Translations under genes and position numbers: made by a program
In this document: piece after piece, positions 1 to 13,200 of the stretch
Position numbering within the stretch: the stretch's first letter is position 1
Layout: every line of letters begins with the position of its first letter
The notes under the pieces: generated by a model
Databases searched by the model: none
Seen by the model: only the letters and a program-made list of their open reading frames with translations
What the model was told of the DNA's origin: nothing
Assembly (NCBI GenBank): GCA_027625915.1
Contig: JANTQA010000051.1
Coordinates: 4,464,501 to 4,528,500 of the forward strand
Direction: 5' to 3'
Length of the DNA: 64,000 nucleotides
Source: Anaeramoeba flamelloides
Taxonomy: Eukaryota; Metamonada; Anaeramoebidae

Positions 1-91
1 AAAAAGACAATTATAATATATTTATTTGTGTTTTTGTTAAAAATATCATTTTGTAAATAAGAACTTTCTGGGGAACTGTGGAAGGAATGTA

Positions 92-1597
92 TATCCCTTA
101 GCATCCCGGATTGGGTTAATTTCATCAAGTTTTTAAATAAAATATTTAATAGGATATTGATGTACTACTATATTTATTTTCTTATTTGTCATAATCCAGA
201 TTTTCATTATAATAAAAAGTCAAAATATTTCAAAAATAAAGTAATTTTATGTATTTGAGTTTTTTTTGTGTTTGGATAAAAGAATAATTATTCATTTTTA
301 CATTTTTTTTAAAGATTTTTATTTTTATTTTTTTAATTTTTTTTAAACAAGATTTTTCATTCCAATAATAGTAATTTAAAACTCAATTTTTTGATTTATT
401 AAAAATAACTAACAAACAATTTGGTGAATTTTAGGATAATAAAAAAAAAAAAAGAAATAAATATATTATCGAGAAATTGTAATTTTTTTTGGAAAAAATT
501 TCAATAAATATCCAATTGAGAGAAAAATGAAATTTATTTCTATAGACCAAAATTAAAATTTTAATATGAATAATTTTATAAAACTTTTATTTAAGTAATA
601 GGTGATACTTTATCAAATAAATAAAAAAATTCTAAAATAATTTCATTAATTACATTAAATTTAAAAAAAGTAAAAACTTTTATTATAGGTACCATAATCA
701 GCCCTAAATTTAACAATAAAGCTGAAAAAGGACTTTTAAAATTTATCCAAAGATAATAAAATTAATTTCCAAACAAAATTTTTTTTATTTGAATATTGTA
801 ATTGGTATAAATTTGAATAATATATATGTGAAATTAGATTTTTTCAATCTAAATTAATCCAGACCTTGGAAAATAATTTTAGATCTATTTTCTTTTATAA
901 AATAATATTGTTTATTTCAAGTCTAGATTTCAAAAAGTCAAAAATTAAAAAATAGTAAAAATTAAAAAAAAAATCAATTATTAATCTGACTCAAATTATT
1001 GGCCAAATCATTTAAATTTGAAAAAAAAATCTTGTTGAAAAACTTTTACAAATTTTACAATTATAGAATATATTATTTTTTTTTTTCAAATTTAATTTGG
1101 ATTTTTTTCAATATTTAAATAATTTAGATTCAAATATAGATATTGTTATTGGAGACTAATCAACAGTTGAAACAAATTTTCTATGTGATGTTAAAATAAC
1201 TTTTGTTAACGAATAAATTATTTAATAAAGTATTTTAGGCACTATTGGTTTGCAAAGGGCTCAAAAAAAACCCAGTAAAGTTTAATATGTTTTAATTATT
1301 AAAAATAAGAAGTTTTTGATGTACAGACAAACTTTTCAAAAAATAAAAATAATTTTTTTAGACAAAATTTGGATGGAAAAATAATAAAATGTCAATAACC
1401 AAGAAAAATTTTTCCCATGTTGAATTTTTTTTTTTCAAGTTATTATTCTAATTTTATTTAACTATATAATTTTTAATTATGAAATTTTCTTTCAAAGATA
1501 TTTTTTATAAATTCTATATCTTATAATCTTTTGATAACAATTCAAATTAAAAATTTTTTTTCGAAAGCAAATTAGTATATTTGTGTTCTAAGGGATA
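92..1597. mobile_element. Family A TIR element, copy 1 (about 1.5 kb, non-coding)
   Basis: The left end TATCCCTTAGCATCCC and the right end TTCTAAGGGATA are inverted and flanked by TA (90-91 and 1598-1599). The interior aligns along its length with copies at 10335 and 45187 but is the most diverged of the three. I find no transposase frame. TA flanks suggest a Tc1/mariner-type target choice; this is inference. Confidence 0.85.
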
Positions 1598-2552
1598 TAT
1601 ATAATAATCTGGAAAAACTATTACACTCTTTTTATATATTTTTACAAGAAAATTTTTTCGTGTTCGTCCCTATTCCTCAATATTTATATATTTTTAAATT
1701 TATTGGATTTTCTATTTTACGACTATATTCTTTTCTTCAATATATTCGAATATTTCTGAAAACAATTTTTACTTTTTTTGAGAAAAACAATCAAAAGTCA
1801 ATTTCAATAAAAATTGAACAATCTATTAATATACCAAATAATTTGTAAAAATCAACAATACAGCAATTAGATTTTAATTTCTATTCTTTTTTTTTTATCA
1901 AGATTTAACTTCTTATGAAAACTATTTTTTTATAAAAAACGAAATAATAATTCTCACATATTTTCAAATTTAAACAATATCGCATTACAATTAAGATCAG
2001 AAAATTTAATATCTTTGCTTTAATATAGACTTTGTCGTACAAATAAACAAATTAGATTAATATTAAAAATCAATAAATGGTGAATAACATTTTTTATTAT
2101 TAAAAAACACTAAAATATCTTTTCTTCATTAAGATTCTTTTCAAAAGAATTTACTTTACTTTTTTTGAAATGGATAAAACCGAAATATGAAAAATCTAAA
2201 TCTAAATAAATTTATTCAAAATCAAAAAAGTAAAAATATATTTTCAATCGTAAATCACAATATGATAGTGGAACAAAAAATAAATATGATTAATAAAAAT
2301 TTATTTGTATTTTTTTTAAAATAAACGCTTCATAAAAAATAATATTTTGAAATAAATTATTAAAAATTATAAAAAATTAATAAAAATTTTTTGAGTCAAA
2401 AATTCAAAAAAAAAAAAAAGTAAAATTAAAAAACGTTATTAAATAAAAAAAAAAAAACAAATATTAAATGAAAGGAAAAATGAAAATAAAGATAAAAAAA
2501 AAATGTAAATAAAAATAAAAAATAAAAAAATAAAAACGTAAAAATAAGGATA
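1598..2552. other. Non-coding 3' flank of the DOCK gene
   Basis: Very AT-rich with A/T homopolymers, for example around 2400-2530 just after the DOCK stop. It probably holds the 3' UTR and poly(A) signal, but many AATAAA-like strings occur and none can be singled out. I see no other structure. Confidence 0.5.
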
Positions 2553-5500
2553 TTAATTAAATTCATCTTGATCAATAGATTGTAATAATTCAATTAACTC
2601 TGGTTCTAAAACTTTCTTAATTTCTTTTAACTGCAGTACCATTTTGTCGTGGAATGGGCGGAAATCTGTTGGGCAAAGTTTGTTATGTAAATATATCCCG
2701 TCATCCAAGATGTTAAGTTGATTTTGTAGCCCCTTTTTAAGTTGCAAAACCAAGTCTTTGTCGTTGGTGTTATTTTGGATATATTCTTGCCCAAAGAATG
2801 CGTCGATATATCTGAACACGCCGCCATTTACTGCAGCATCTATTACCCCGTTCAAAGCCATTGAGAAGGGGTTTGTGTTTTTTTCTTCTGACGATTGGTA
2901 TTTTTTGATGATCAAGATCAGGTCTTTATTCTTTTCTTCGACTGACGAAACGGCGTTTTGTATGGGCGACAATTCGACATCGACTCTGTCTTTGACTCTT
3001 AGTCTTCTCGTATTTGAGGGGAATGAACCATCTGTGATAAAGTAAGTGTTTCTCAGCCACAAATCTTTGAATTCGTTTTTGGATTTGATTTTGCTTTTCC
3101 TAAAGGGCTTTGAATGTACAAAGACGTATAAATTATTCATTTGGATGTACTTTTTGGAGAAGGAATTCAACAGAGGGTTAATTTCCCTCTTCCGGTTGTC
3201 CTTGTCTTCCTCTGACGATGGCTGCACGTTTGAAACCTGTATGTACATTTCTTGGGAATTCAATTCCTTTTCTGTGGGGTCCTGCGGGCCAATTTTGGCG
3301 CTGGGGAATTTTTTTTTCAATTTCTCAATGAAAACTGTCAATTGTTCCAAAATGGCGCCTCTATATATAAACTCGTTGTTAAACAGCGCGGAATATTTTT
3401 CGTTATCAAATCCCTTGCCGTAGTAGCCAACTCTGTAATAGCTAGGGTAGAACCTTTCAGTTTTGGAGATATTATTCCAGCATTCCGATTCTGTTTTTAA
3501 AACTCTTCCCAATTTTTCATACTCGAGGGTCTTCGTCTCATATCGGTTTTTCAAATCATGGATCAAAAGGATGGCTCTTTCCCAATCCTTGCCCTTGATG
3601 AAATCGTCGATGGCCAGGTACATCAATCGTTCCTTCCTTTGGTCCGATCCCTCCTGTGGGTACAGGAATTTGCCCTCGTCCATTTTCTCAATGATCTTAT
3701 TGTCGTCCCATTTGATGCTGTCGATTAACGGCAACAGGACCATGCCACCTGAGATGTGGTTGGTCAATTTGTGGTGCAGTGACAGCAAAACATGGATATA
3801 CTTTGTCCACATCCCGATTCTTTCCGTTCTTTTTAAGTAATCTAATAACTCGAGCACCGTGTGTGTTCTTTCTTCTTCGTAAAGGTGATTTTCGGGGAAT
3901 TCTTTTAATTTGTGGATTTGTTCGTTCAATAAATTCAATTGCTCCAAAAATTGCTGCCCCTGCCTTTTCAGGCTGATGTCCTTTTCAAATCGGAGTTTAA
4001 TTTCGGGGAAAAAGATTTCATTAAATTGCTTGTTGCGCTCCATTTTAATTGTTTCGGCGAGAACGTCAATGGTGCCCTGCTCGACTAATTTCAAAGAGGG
4101 GTTGTGCTTTGATTCCACCTTGATGACCGAATAATACAAGTCCATCGCAATGTTTTTGATTCTTTTGTTTGGTGACAAAATTAAGGACAAAAAGTTTTTC
4201 GTGTTATCTTGAATGAAGGATAGTTGGTGCTTCTGCAATGCATTCCAGCTCTGTCTTAATAGATTGATCGCCTCGATCCGCATGTCGCCATATTTTTCAA
4301 TGATGTTTTGGATTTCCAGTTTCTCCATATATTCCAATTGCAAATTCTTGCACAAGATGAATCTGGATAGGGATTTGAAAAAGGAAGACCATAGGTATAA
4401 TTCGGCATAATCCTTATTCACGAGAATGTTTCTCATCAAGAAATAAAACATTCTGAGCGTCTTGAGTATAATGAATAATTGCGCTAAGAGCAAATTTTCC
4501 CACCCGATGGAATAGATGGGCTCCTCGATTAAGGAAATAAATAGCTGGTTGAAATTTACTAACAATAGAATTACACCGCCTTTGATTTGCTTGTCCTTTT
4601 CCCACAATATTCGAAATTGGTTGGGAGTTAGCACAGAAAAAATTTGCATCGCGATACTAATGATTTTTCTTTTCACTCGCAAATATTTCTCATTAATTTC
4701 TCGTATCCTGCCTTGTGTTTCCTTTTCAAACTCAATTAATTGTAACCCAAAGTTATCAATTTGATTTTTTGTATTGCTGTTACCGCCTTCACCATTGTTT
4801 GACTGTTGATTTGGATTTTGATCCTTTTCAAGCATTTTTTGCTTTTCGATGGCATGCTCATCCTTAATTTTTTTTTCGCTACCCTTTAAAAATTGCTTAT
4901 TATAATCCATGGCATCAAAAATTAAATTGAGCATTTGTAAAAAGGAATTAATGTAGTGATAATGCGCTTGTCTTGTTTTCAATTTCCTTTGGAAAATGGT
5001 CCTCAACAATAGTAGGCATTTATTTAATTCCTTGGGCCCATTCTTCATGTGGTATTTGATCAGTTTATTATATAGTGGCACTAGCCGGTTACGAGTGGAG
5101 TGCATGTCTAAGACGCCAGTTTCTACGAGCGTTGTTAATAGCCTTAACTTGTGGCAATTCAAATCTGTCTTTTTCCCCAGTTGCACGGAATCAATCAAAT
5201 CAAACGCCAATTTTGGTAATTCCTCATCATCGAAAATGTCTCTCAATTGAACAAAGATGGTATTTAAATGCTTCAACGTTGTCGCCTGGGCACCCAAGAG
5301 CTGTTGCTTATTGAATTTCAAAATGTGGATGATCTGATCAAACAACGATAGCAGGTCCTTTTTGAAGTCAGTCGAATCTATCGTTCTTGGCTGCAATTCA
5401 ACATGTAACGACCATGACTTTAGAATGAATTTAAACAGAAAATTTAACGCACGCAGCGGATCGATTACCTTTCGAAATGACTTTTCCAAATCAGTTCCTA

Positions 5501-8500
5501 ATAATGTTGATAATTCTTTAATTAAATGTGGGTATATTTTCGATAAATGGATCGTTAGTTCGTTTTCCTTATTTTGTGCATTTTCACTTGAAAACTTGGT
5601 TTTGATATAATGATCAAGCACGGGCCGGTAATCTGTGTCGTGCGCATTCACAATCAATCTAATCAATAAAATTAACGATTTGCAGACAATCGCAGACATT
5701 TGCTCTCCTTTTTGACCTAAAACAGTGAAATGAACATCCAAAATTCGGGGTAAAAATTTCATGACTTCAATGGGTGCAACATACGTCCATTTATTAAAGA
5801 TCTGTTCCAAATTTGAAAATTTGGAATAGTTTATTAATTGATAAATTTCCTTGATTTGGGTTAAAGTGGTCGAACATAGATTTAAATTGAAAGTAAATGT
5901 TTCCTTTCGAAGTGAGAGTCTTGATTTTATTTTTGAATTTCTAGTATTTTTGGTTTTTGGTTTAATTTTTGGTTTTTAGTTTTAGTTTTTTGGTTTTAGT
6001 TTTTTGGTTTTTTTTTTTGGTTTTGTTTTTTTACAGATATTTGTGTGTGTGTATGTATATAAATGGATATAGATATAGGTATTAAGTGGATAATAAATTG
6101 GGAATTAAAAATAAATCAAATTTAATCGAAATTTTTTAAAATCAATATAACCTTACATTTAAAAATAAAATAAAAGTTATTATCGAATCATATTCTAAGT
6201 TTCTTTAATAGAGTGGTTTATAATTCGTGTAAATTGATGTCCCAAAATTTTTGGAACATCAATTTTTTAAATGAGGAAATTTCTTTATTAATATTTCGTC
6301 TAATGGGATATAAGATATAATTACATTTAGTTGTTTCTATCTAATTATTCTTTAAAATAATGACTTTTGTTTCTTGAAAAATCTTAATAATTCAAATAAT
6401 AGTACAGACGAAAAAAAAAAAAGATTTTCACTTTTATTTGATATATAAAATCTCATTTGAATTTTTCTTTATGTTTAGAAACAAAAAATAAAAAATTGAT
6501 TTTTTTTTATCTTGGTAATATTGAACTAATTCGTAATTTTAGATCTAGAGTATTGATTTATTCTTAATATTTTTGATAAATTTTGATGAATTCTTCTTTA
6601 TTTTCTTTTTCTTTTTTTGAAAATTGTAATCCTTTTTTATTTTTCTGAAAAGATCTGAAATTAAAAAAGGAAAAAATATGTCCGATCTTTTGGATCTAGG
6701 CATTATTTTTTTGTTTTATTCAACTTTTTTTGGTATGATGAAATTAAATACAAACACGGAAAATCTCGTTTTAAAATTCTAAGCGATATTAATTGGTTTG
6801 AAATTTTTTAAAAGAAATCAAAAGGATAAATTTAATAGAAAATATTTATCTATATATATAATGATAAAACATTAATATTTTGCTCTTTTATCCGTATTAA
6901 ACTTCAAATAATTATTATTTGATTTATTTTGTGATTTGAGCTATGTGTAATTAATTACGAAAAATCGTTTATACACACAGGAATTTATTTTGCATTTTTT
7001 GTTCACCAATTTTTAAGCAAAATTTTATAATACATTTTTTTATTATTTTTTTTGCAAACGTTTAATAAATAAGGTAGTTTTAAAAATAGAGTTTGAATAA
7101 ATAAATAAGAATGACCTGAGAATTATTTCATTGTTCTTTCTCAATAACACCAAAAAGAAAAATAGTTCAGAATACAAAATATTTTCTTGGTGATAAAAAT
7201 TACATTTTTTATTTTTCTATTCATTATTTATTTATTCAAACTCTATTTTTAAAACTACCTTATTTATTAAATATTGGAAAACAAATATATGTACTGAAAG
7301 GTTCGATTTTGGAAAATTAAATTTCATTAAAGTTTCAAAAAATCATTTTTTTTTCAAAAGTTCCAAAAATTTTTTATTTCTATTAATTTAAATCAAATCA
7401 CCTAAATCATTTCAAAAAAAATTGAAATTAATTTTCTTTGTAGAAATAACAATTAAAAAATATTTTTTGGTTGGAAATTATTTTTTATCAAGTATGAAAA
7501 AGTAATTTTTTTGTGTATATTAAAAATCTTGTTATAAAAATAAAATTAATTTTAAACCTAAATTCTTCTAATTTGAAAGATAAAAATTTTCAAACACCAT
7601 GTAAAACTAATTGGGAATTATTAAAACACCAAACTATACTCTTTTTCAAACAAAAGGGTACACTTCTCAAATCATCAATGCTATTGAATTTGATTGTTAA
7701 TAAGATAATTACTTATTGGTGATTTTCATTTTAATTATACATTTTTTTCATTTTTTGTTTTTTTATTTATGGAGATTGAACAATTTGAAAATGAAAAAAC
7801 AAGATAAGAACAAACTAATTTGGAAATAATCTGCCAGTATAAGTATGGAAACAGTTTAAGTTTGATTTCGAATGGGCTAGATATAAGAATTAAGAAAGAC
7901 CATTATAGGATTGATGTTTGCAACACAGAAATAAGAAATAAAAGAAAAAAAAAAAACAATTCCAACAGAATAACCAGATGAATTGCAGCTTTATATTGAA
8001 AATGAGACTTTAAATTCAAAAAGTTTTACTTGTAAAGAGTTATCAATAAAATGTAAAGAAAATTTTCTCCAATTCATCATGTTCAATCGTTTTTATTGTT
8101 TATATATATTTTTTTTCCTACAATTTACAAAAAGAGTTTTCTCATTTCAAATATAAGGGCACATCAATTTTTAAAATATTTAATTTTAATTTTCATTTTT
8201 TTGTTTTAAAATGAGTTTTAAATATTCAGTTGAGTGTTTTTTTATATTTTAAAGAGTTTTTTATATTTTAGAATGATACTACAATTAATTTGATTCAATT
8301 ATGAATAATTCTTGAAATTTTCTATGCCCTTTTATTTGAAAAAGAGTTTAATTTAATTGACTAGTTAGAAATAAAAATCAAAAAGATTTGAAATTTTGAG
8401 TTAAATTTGCTTTTTGAAAAAATAAAGTAATGAAAATATTCTGAATTCTTTTTATATCTTTTAGATCAAAGATCTTAGTCGTTCTTTTATATTTTTTTGT

Positions 8501-10208
8501 TTCAAAGATCTTTTTGTTAATGTAAATGAACTTTTATTCAAATATTGTTCTCATAATTATTAGCGTTAACACAAGTAGATAATGAAAGAAAAAAAGAAAA
8601 ATTAAAAGAGAGAAATATTGTATAGTATTTAAAGGGGGGACTCAACCTTAGATATTATGAAAAGGATTTTTTTTTTTTTTTTTTATCAAAGAAATGCATT
8701 TTTTTTATTTATCTCAGAAATGTTTGATAAAAAATTCAAAATGTCTTTGATAAATTTGTTTAGAAATTTGTTTTGAAATTTGATTCTATTATTAGATTTG
8801 TATTGTAGTGAGATAATTAAAGTTTTTTTTTTCATTCATTCTTTATAGATACTTGATATTTCATATTTTTTCTTGTTTTCTTTTTTTTCTTGTATAGAAG
8901 GTATTAGGCAATGGTATTTAATTGTTTGGTTCAAAAATGAATAAAAAATATGATATAAAAAAAAAAAAAAATTTCAAACTGTTTTGGTGGTGGTTCAGTT
9001 AAATACCATAATGGTGTAGCTTGGGCCAATTTTGGAATATATTTATAAATATCAGTTAAAACATGTTTGCCTTGATTTAAAACAATGCCATCAGAATTTA
9101 CCAATTTAATAAAAGTGAAAGCAAAAAGTTTATTTGATTTTTTTTCAAAAGTAGTTGAATGAATGAATTCAATATATAAATGGCAATCTGGGTATTTTTC
9201 AATTGGTATATTAAATAAAATATGTTCTTGAAATAATGGGTCATTTTTGTGATAATACACATAAGATTCATAAATGGTACTTTTTTCGCAATTTGATCCA
9301 AATGAAATACTTTCCTGAAAGTTATCGACATTCCCTCTCCAATTTTTATTTGGTCGCACAGATATCCGAATTTTCATATTTTTTGGAGACCGTTTTCTAT
9401 CCTGAAGGAAATTTCCCCCAGTAATTTCAAGATATAAATCATTTCTTCTATTTGATGGATAAATAACTCCTGGGAAACTCATTTTTTTAGTAATACCTAA
9501 TAAAATGTTAAAGAAATTAATTTAGTTTCAATGATTATTTTTTTTTTTTGTTGTTGTTGAATTTTTAATGGTTATCGTTGTTGTTGTTGTTATTGTTGTG
9601 GTTGTGGTTGTTATTTTTGTTGTAATGATTAGGATTGATGTGTTTGTTTGTTTTGTAAAGAAATAAATTAAAGTTAAAATAAAATATGAAAAAGTTTTGA
9701 AATATATCATATAATTAATAAAAATAAAAAAATTTTTTACCTAATGTGGAAAGTTTAACTTCATCTTCGCCAATTATAGTTTCACCAAAATTTTTTAATT
9801 CTCCTTTAAAGGATCTTAATTTAATTTGTACACCAACAGCATTCTCGACAGGAATAATCGTTGAGTCTTTATCAATAATCATTTCATGTAATTTATAATA
9901 TATAAATTTTTCGGAAGATCTAAAAATCTTAATTGTTTCTTCAACGATTTCCAATTCACAAGAATCAAAGAGTTCTGGGGTAAGTTTTAAAATACCTACT
10001 GCAAATGGTCTTCTATAATTTCGATGTTTTTTATATTTTTTCATTATCTTTTCATCAAGAAGTAAATATCCCCAACGCTGAATTTGACAAACTAGATATA
10101 AATTTCCAGAGTTTAATTCCTTTTCAGTAATATCTTTTGATTAAAATTTATTGATATTTTATTTTTTATTTATTTGGTTTTTTGTTGGTTTGGTTAGTAA
10201 TTTATAAT

Positions 10209-10251
<43 letters not shown>

Positions 10252-13200
10252 TCTTAATATTTTTAAAAAAACAAAAACAATTATGTATTTTTTTTTTTGA
10301 AATGAATCTTGAAACAGAATGAGGAAAGATTATATATCCCTTAGCACCCCGGATTTGCCTAAATTTCATCAAGTTTTTTAAATTAGATTTAAAATGATAT
10401 TGATCCACTAATATATTAATTTTCTTATTTGTCTTTAACCCAGATTTGAATTATAATAAAAAGTCAAAATAGTTCAAAGATAAAGTAGTTAAGTTATTGA
10501 TTTTTTTTTTGAAATTGAAAAAAAAAAATAATAATTATTCATTTTTACATTTTTTTTAAAGATTTTTATTTTTATTTTATTTTTTTAAATCAGAAATTTT
10601 ATTACATTAATAGTAATTCAATACTCAATACATTGATTTATTAATAATAACCACCAAACAATTTTCCTAATTTTATGATAAAAAAAATAAATAAAAAAAT
10701 AAATTACTTTGAAATTTAATTTTTTTTTTTAGAAAAAATTTCAATAAATATCCAATTAAGAGAAAAATGAAATTGATTTCTTTAGGTCAAAATTAAATTT
10801 TTAATATGATTAATTTTCTAAAACTTTTATTTAAGCAATAGAAATTACTTGAAAATCAAAAAAAAAAAAAAAAAATTGTAAAATAATTTCAATTTATTAA
10901 ATTGGAATAAAACAAATATAAATTACTTTTTTAATCGATAAAATATTTATACCTAAATTTAAAATAAAATAAAAAATAACTCTTAAATATTATTCAAATA
11001 TAATAAAATAATCTCCGAAACCAAATTTTTTATTGCGTTTTGTTATTAGTAAAATTTTGAATAATATATTTGCGATATTTGGATTTTTCCTTAATAAATT
11101 AATCCAGATCTTGTTAAATAAGTTATGATATATGGTCTCTATTTCAACAATATTGTTTATTTTATGTCTAGATTTTAAAAATTCAAAAATTAAAAAATTG
11201 TAAAAAAATAAAAAAAAAAAAATCAATTATTAATCTAACTCGAACTATTGGCCAAATCATTTAAAATTGAAAAAAAATCTTGTTGAAAAAATTATAAAAT
11301 TTTGCAATGGAAAAAAATTTGATTTTTTTTTCTTATTTAATTTATATTTTTTTTTATTTTTAAATTATTTAGAATCTAATATAGATATTGATATTGAATA
11401 GTAATCAATAGATAAAACAAATTTTCTATGTAATGTTATAATAACTTTTATAATGAATAAATTATTTAATCAAGCATTTTAGGCAATTTTAGGGTGCAAA
11501 GGGCCCAAAAAAAATTTCCAGTAAAGTATGATGTGTTTTAAATGTTAAAAATAAGAGGTTTTTGATGTCTAGACAAACTTTTAAAAAAAAAAAAAAAAAT
11601 TTATTTTTACAAAATTTGGAAAAATAATAAAATCACAATAACCAAAAAAAAAATTTCAAATGATGAAAATTTTTTTTCAAGTTATTTTTTTATTTTAAGT
11701 AACTATACAAGTTTTAATTATAAAATTTTCTTTCTAAGATAATTGTTTATTAATTCTATATCTTATTATCCTTTGATAACATTTCAAATTTAAATTTTTG
11801 TTTGAAATGTTTTTAGGTTATTTGGGGTGCTAAGGGATATAAGCTATTTCCAAAAAAGCAGGGTTAAATTTTTATTTTCAAAATATCTTTTTTTAAACTT
11901 TATTCCAAAATATTATAATTTAAATATTCAAAAAATATTATTCATCGTTAATTAATTCTTCATAATAATTCAATTTATTTGTTGGTATTATAATACATGA
12001 CTTTAATTAAAGATATCAAAAGTTTATGATCTCAATTTTATAAAGGACTCTTTAGGTGCGAAAATTGGTCTTTATTTTTTTCATTTTGATCGTTCAAAAT
12101 TTTCATTCAGCTTTCCGAAAAAAAAAGATTTTTTTAAATCATGTAACCTTTCAATTTATTTAATTCTTTAAATCAGCTTTTATTAATAATTTTCCTTTTT
12201 TAGAATTAGGAACTTTGATGATTTATTTTAATTCTTTGGTTGTGATTTTTTTGGAACGCTGAATGAAAATTTTGATCTTTTTGTTTTGCAAATAACAGTA
12301 TTGCAATTTGATGTTTTTTTGGTATCAATTTGAAAAGTTTCATCTTTTTTTCAAATGAAAGGTGAAATTACAAATTAGTGGAAAAAAAAAAAAAAAGTAG
12401 GGGATAAACAAACAAAGAAACAAACCAAGGAATTGGATTGTTTAAATATTCATTTTGTGAAATTGAATACATGACAGAGAAATACTTTTTACTGATCTAA
12501 TATTTTGGAAAATTGGAAATTGAAGAAGGAAATTTGAATCCACTAATCATCCAATTTGGAAAATTTTTAGATATTTTGATTTGCCAAAATTTAGACATAA
12601 TGCTATTCAAGACAAGAATAGCACAATCCATACAAATACTTTCAAGACTTTTTCGAACTTTCAGACTGACAGTCTGCAAGATTTCAGTCTCTGATATTCT
12701 TTCATATTTTTTCAAATTTCAAATACTTGATACAAACTTTTGTAAGCCAAAAAAAGGGTAAAAAATGATAATTAACAAAAGATAACATTTTGAATTTAAT
12801 TGAAATTTTTGAAAGTTATCTAAAAGAAAAATATTTGCAAACTTTCAATAATCTGAAACTCTTTTTATGGAAACCAAAAATTGGAAAGTTGTTTAAATTA
12901 CATGTTTTTAAAAGTTTGACTTGTAAAAACTTTTAAATTGAAAGTTGTTGCATTTTGATCTTGTAATTCCTTTCAAAATTTGGAACAATTTCAAAAAAAC
13001 AAAGTGTTGCTAAGTAAAAAAAGTGACTACAATTTTTGTGCTATTCTTGTCGTGTTTTTAAAAAAATCTTCATTTTTTTGTTTTTTTTTCACTGCCCGCG
13101 TCCCATTTACCTCTCAAAGTTTTTCCTATTCCCGTTCAGTTATTTTAAATAAGTGTGGCAAAAGCCGTTTTTAATATAGACCTAAAAGATATATCTATTG

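Larger units (their letters stand above)
5941..8979 (-). other. DOCK intron 4 (about 3.0 kb)
   Basis: Donor CA|GTTTGA at 8979-8978 and acceptor TACTAG ending at 5941 restore a Gln codon between DHR-1 (PPPK) and NSKIKSR of the next exon. The DNA just inside the acceptor (about 5945-6030) is a TTTTTGG-type repeat. The intron carries the foldback at 7061-7271 and a gene-relic repeat at 7640-8360. Confidence 0.85.

Noticed and set aside
1660-1848. 62-codon frame in the DOCK 3' flank
   Set aside because: No ATG at its beginning, composition entirely AT-driven (Phe, Ile, Tyr, Lys), no homology recognised.
2758-5610. Many open frames on the plus strand opposite the DOCK exon 5
   Set aside because: They are antisense shadows of a strongly conserved DHR-2/helical-repeat coding region and have no domain identity.
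7513-7722. 69-codon frame before relic R copy 1
   Set aside because: No ATG start, low-complexity residues, overlaps the border of the repeat.
10208-10408. 66-codon frame across a TA microsatellite
   Set aside because: Made partly of IYIYIY from (TA)n and partly of the family A terminus.
12497-12761. Overlapping frames on both strands in DOCK intron 2
   Set aside because: Considered as an extra DOCK exon, but exons 2 and 3 already join in phase and match the family without it.
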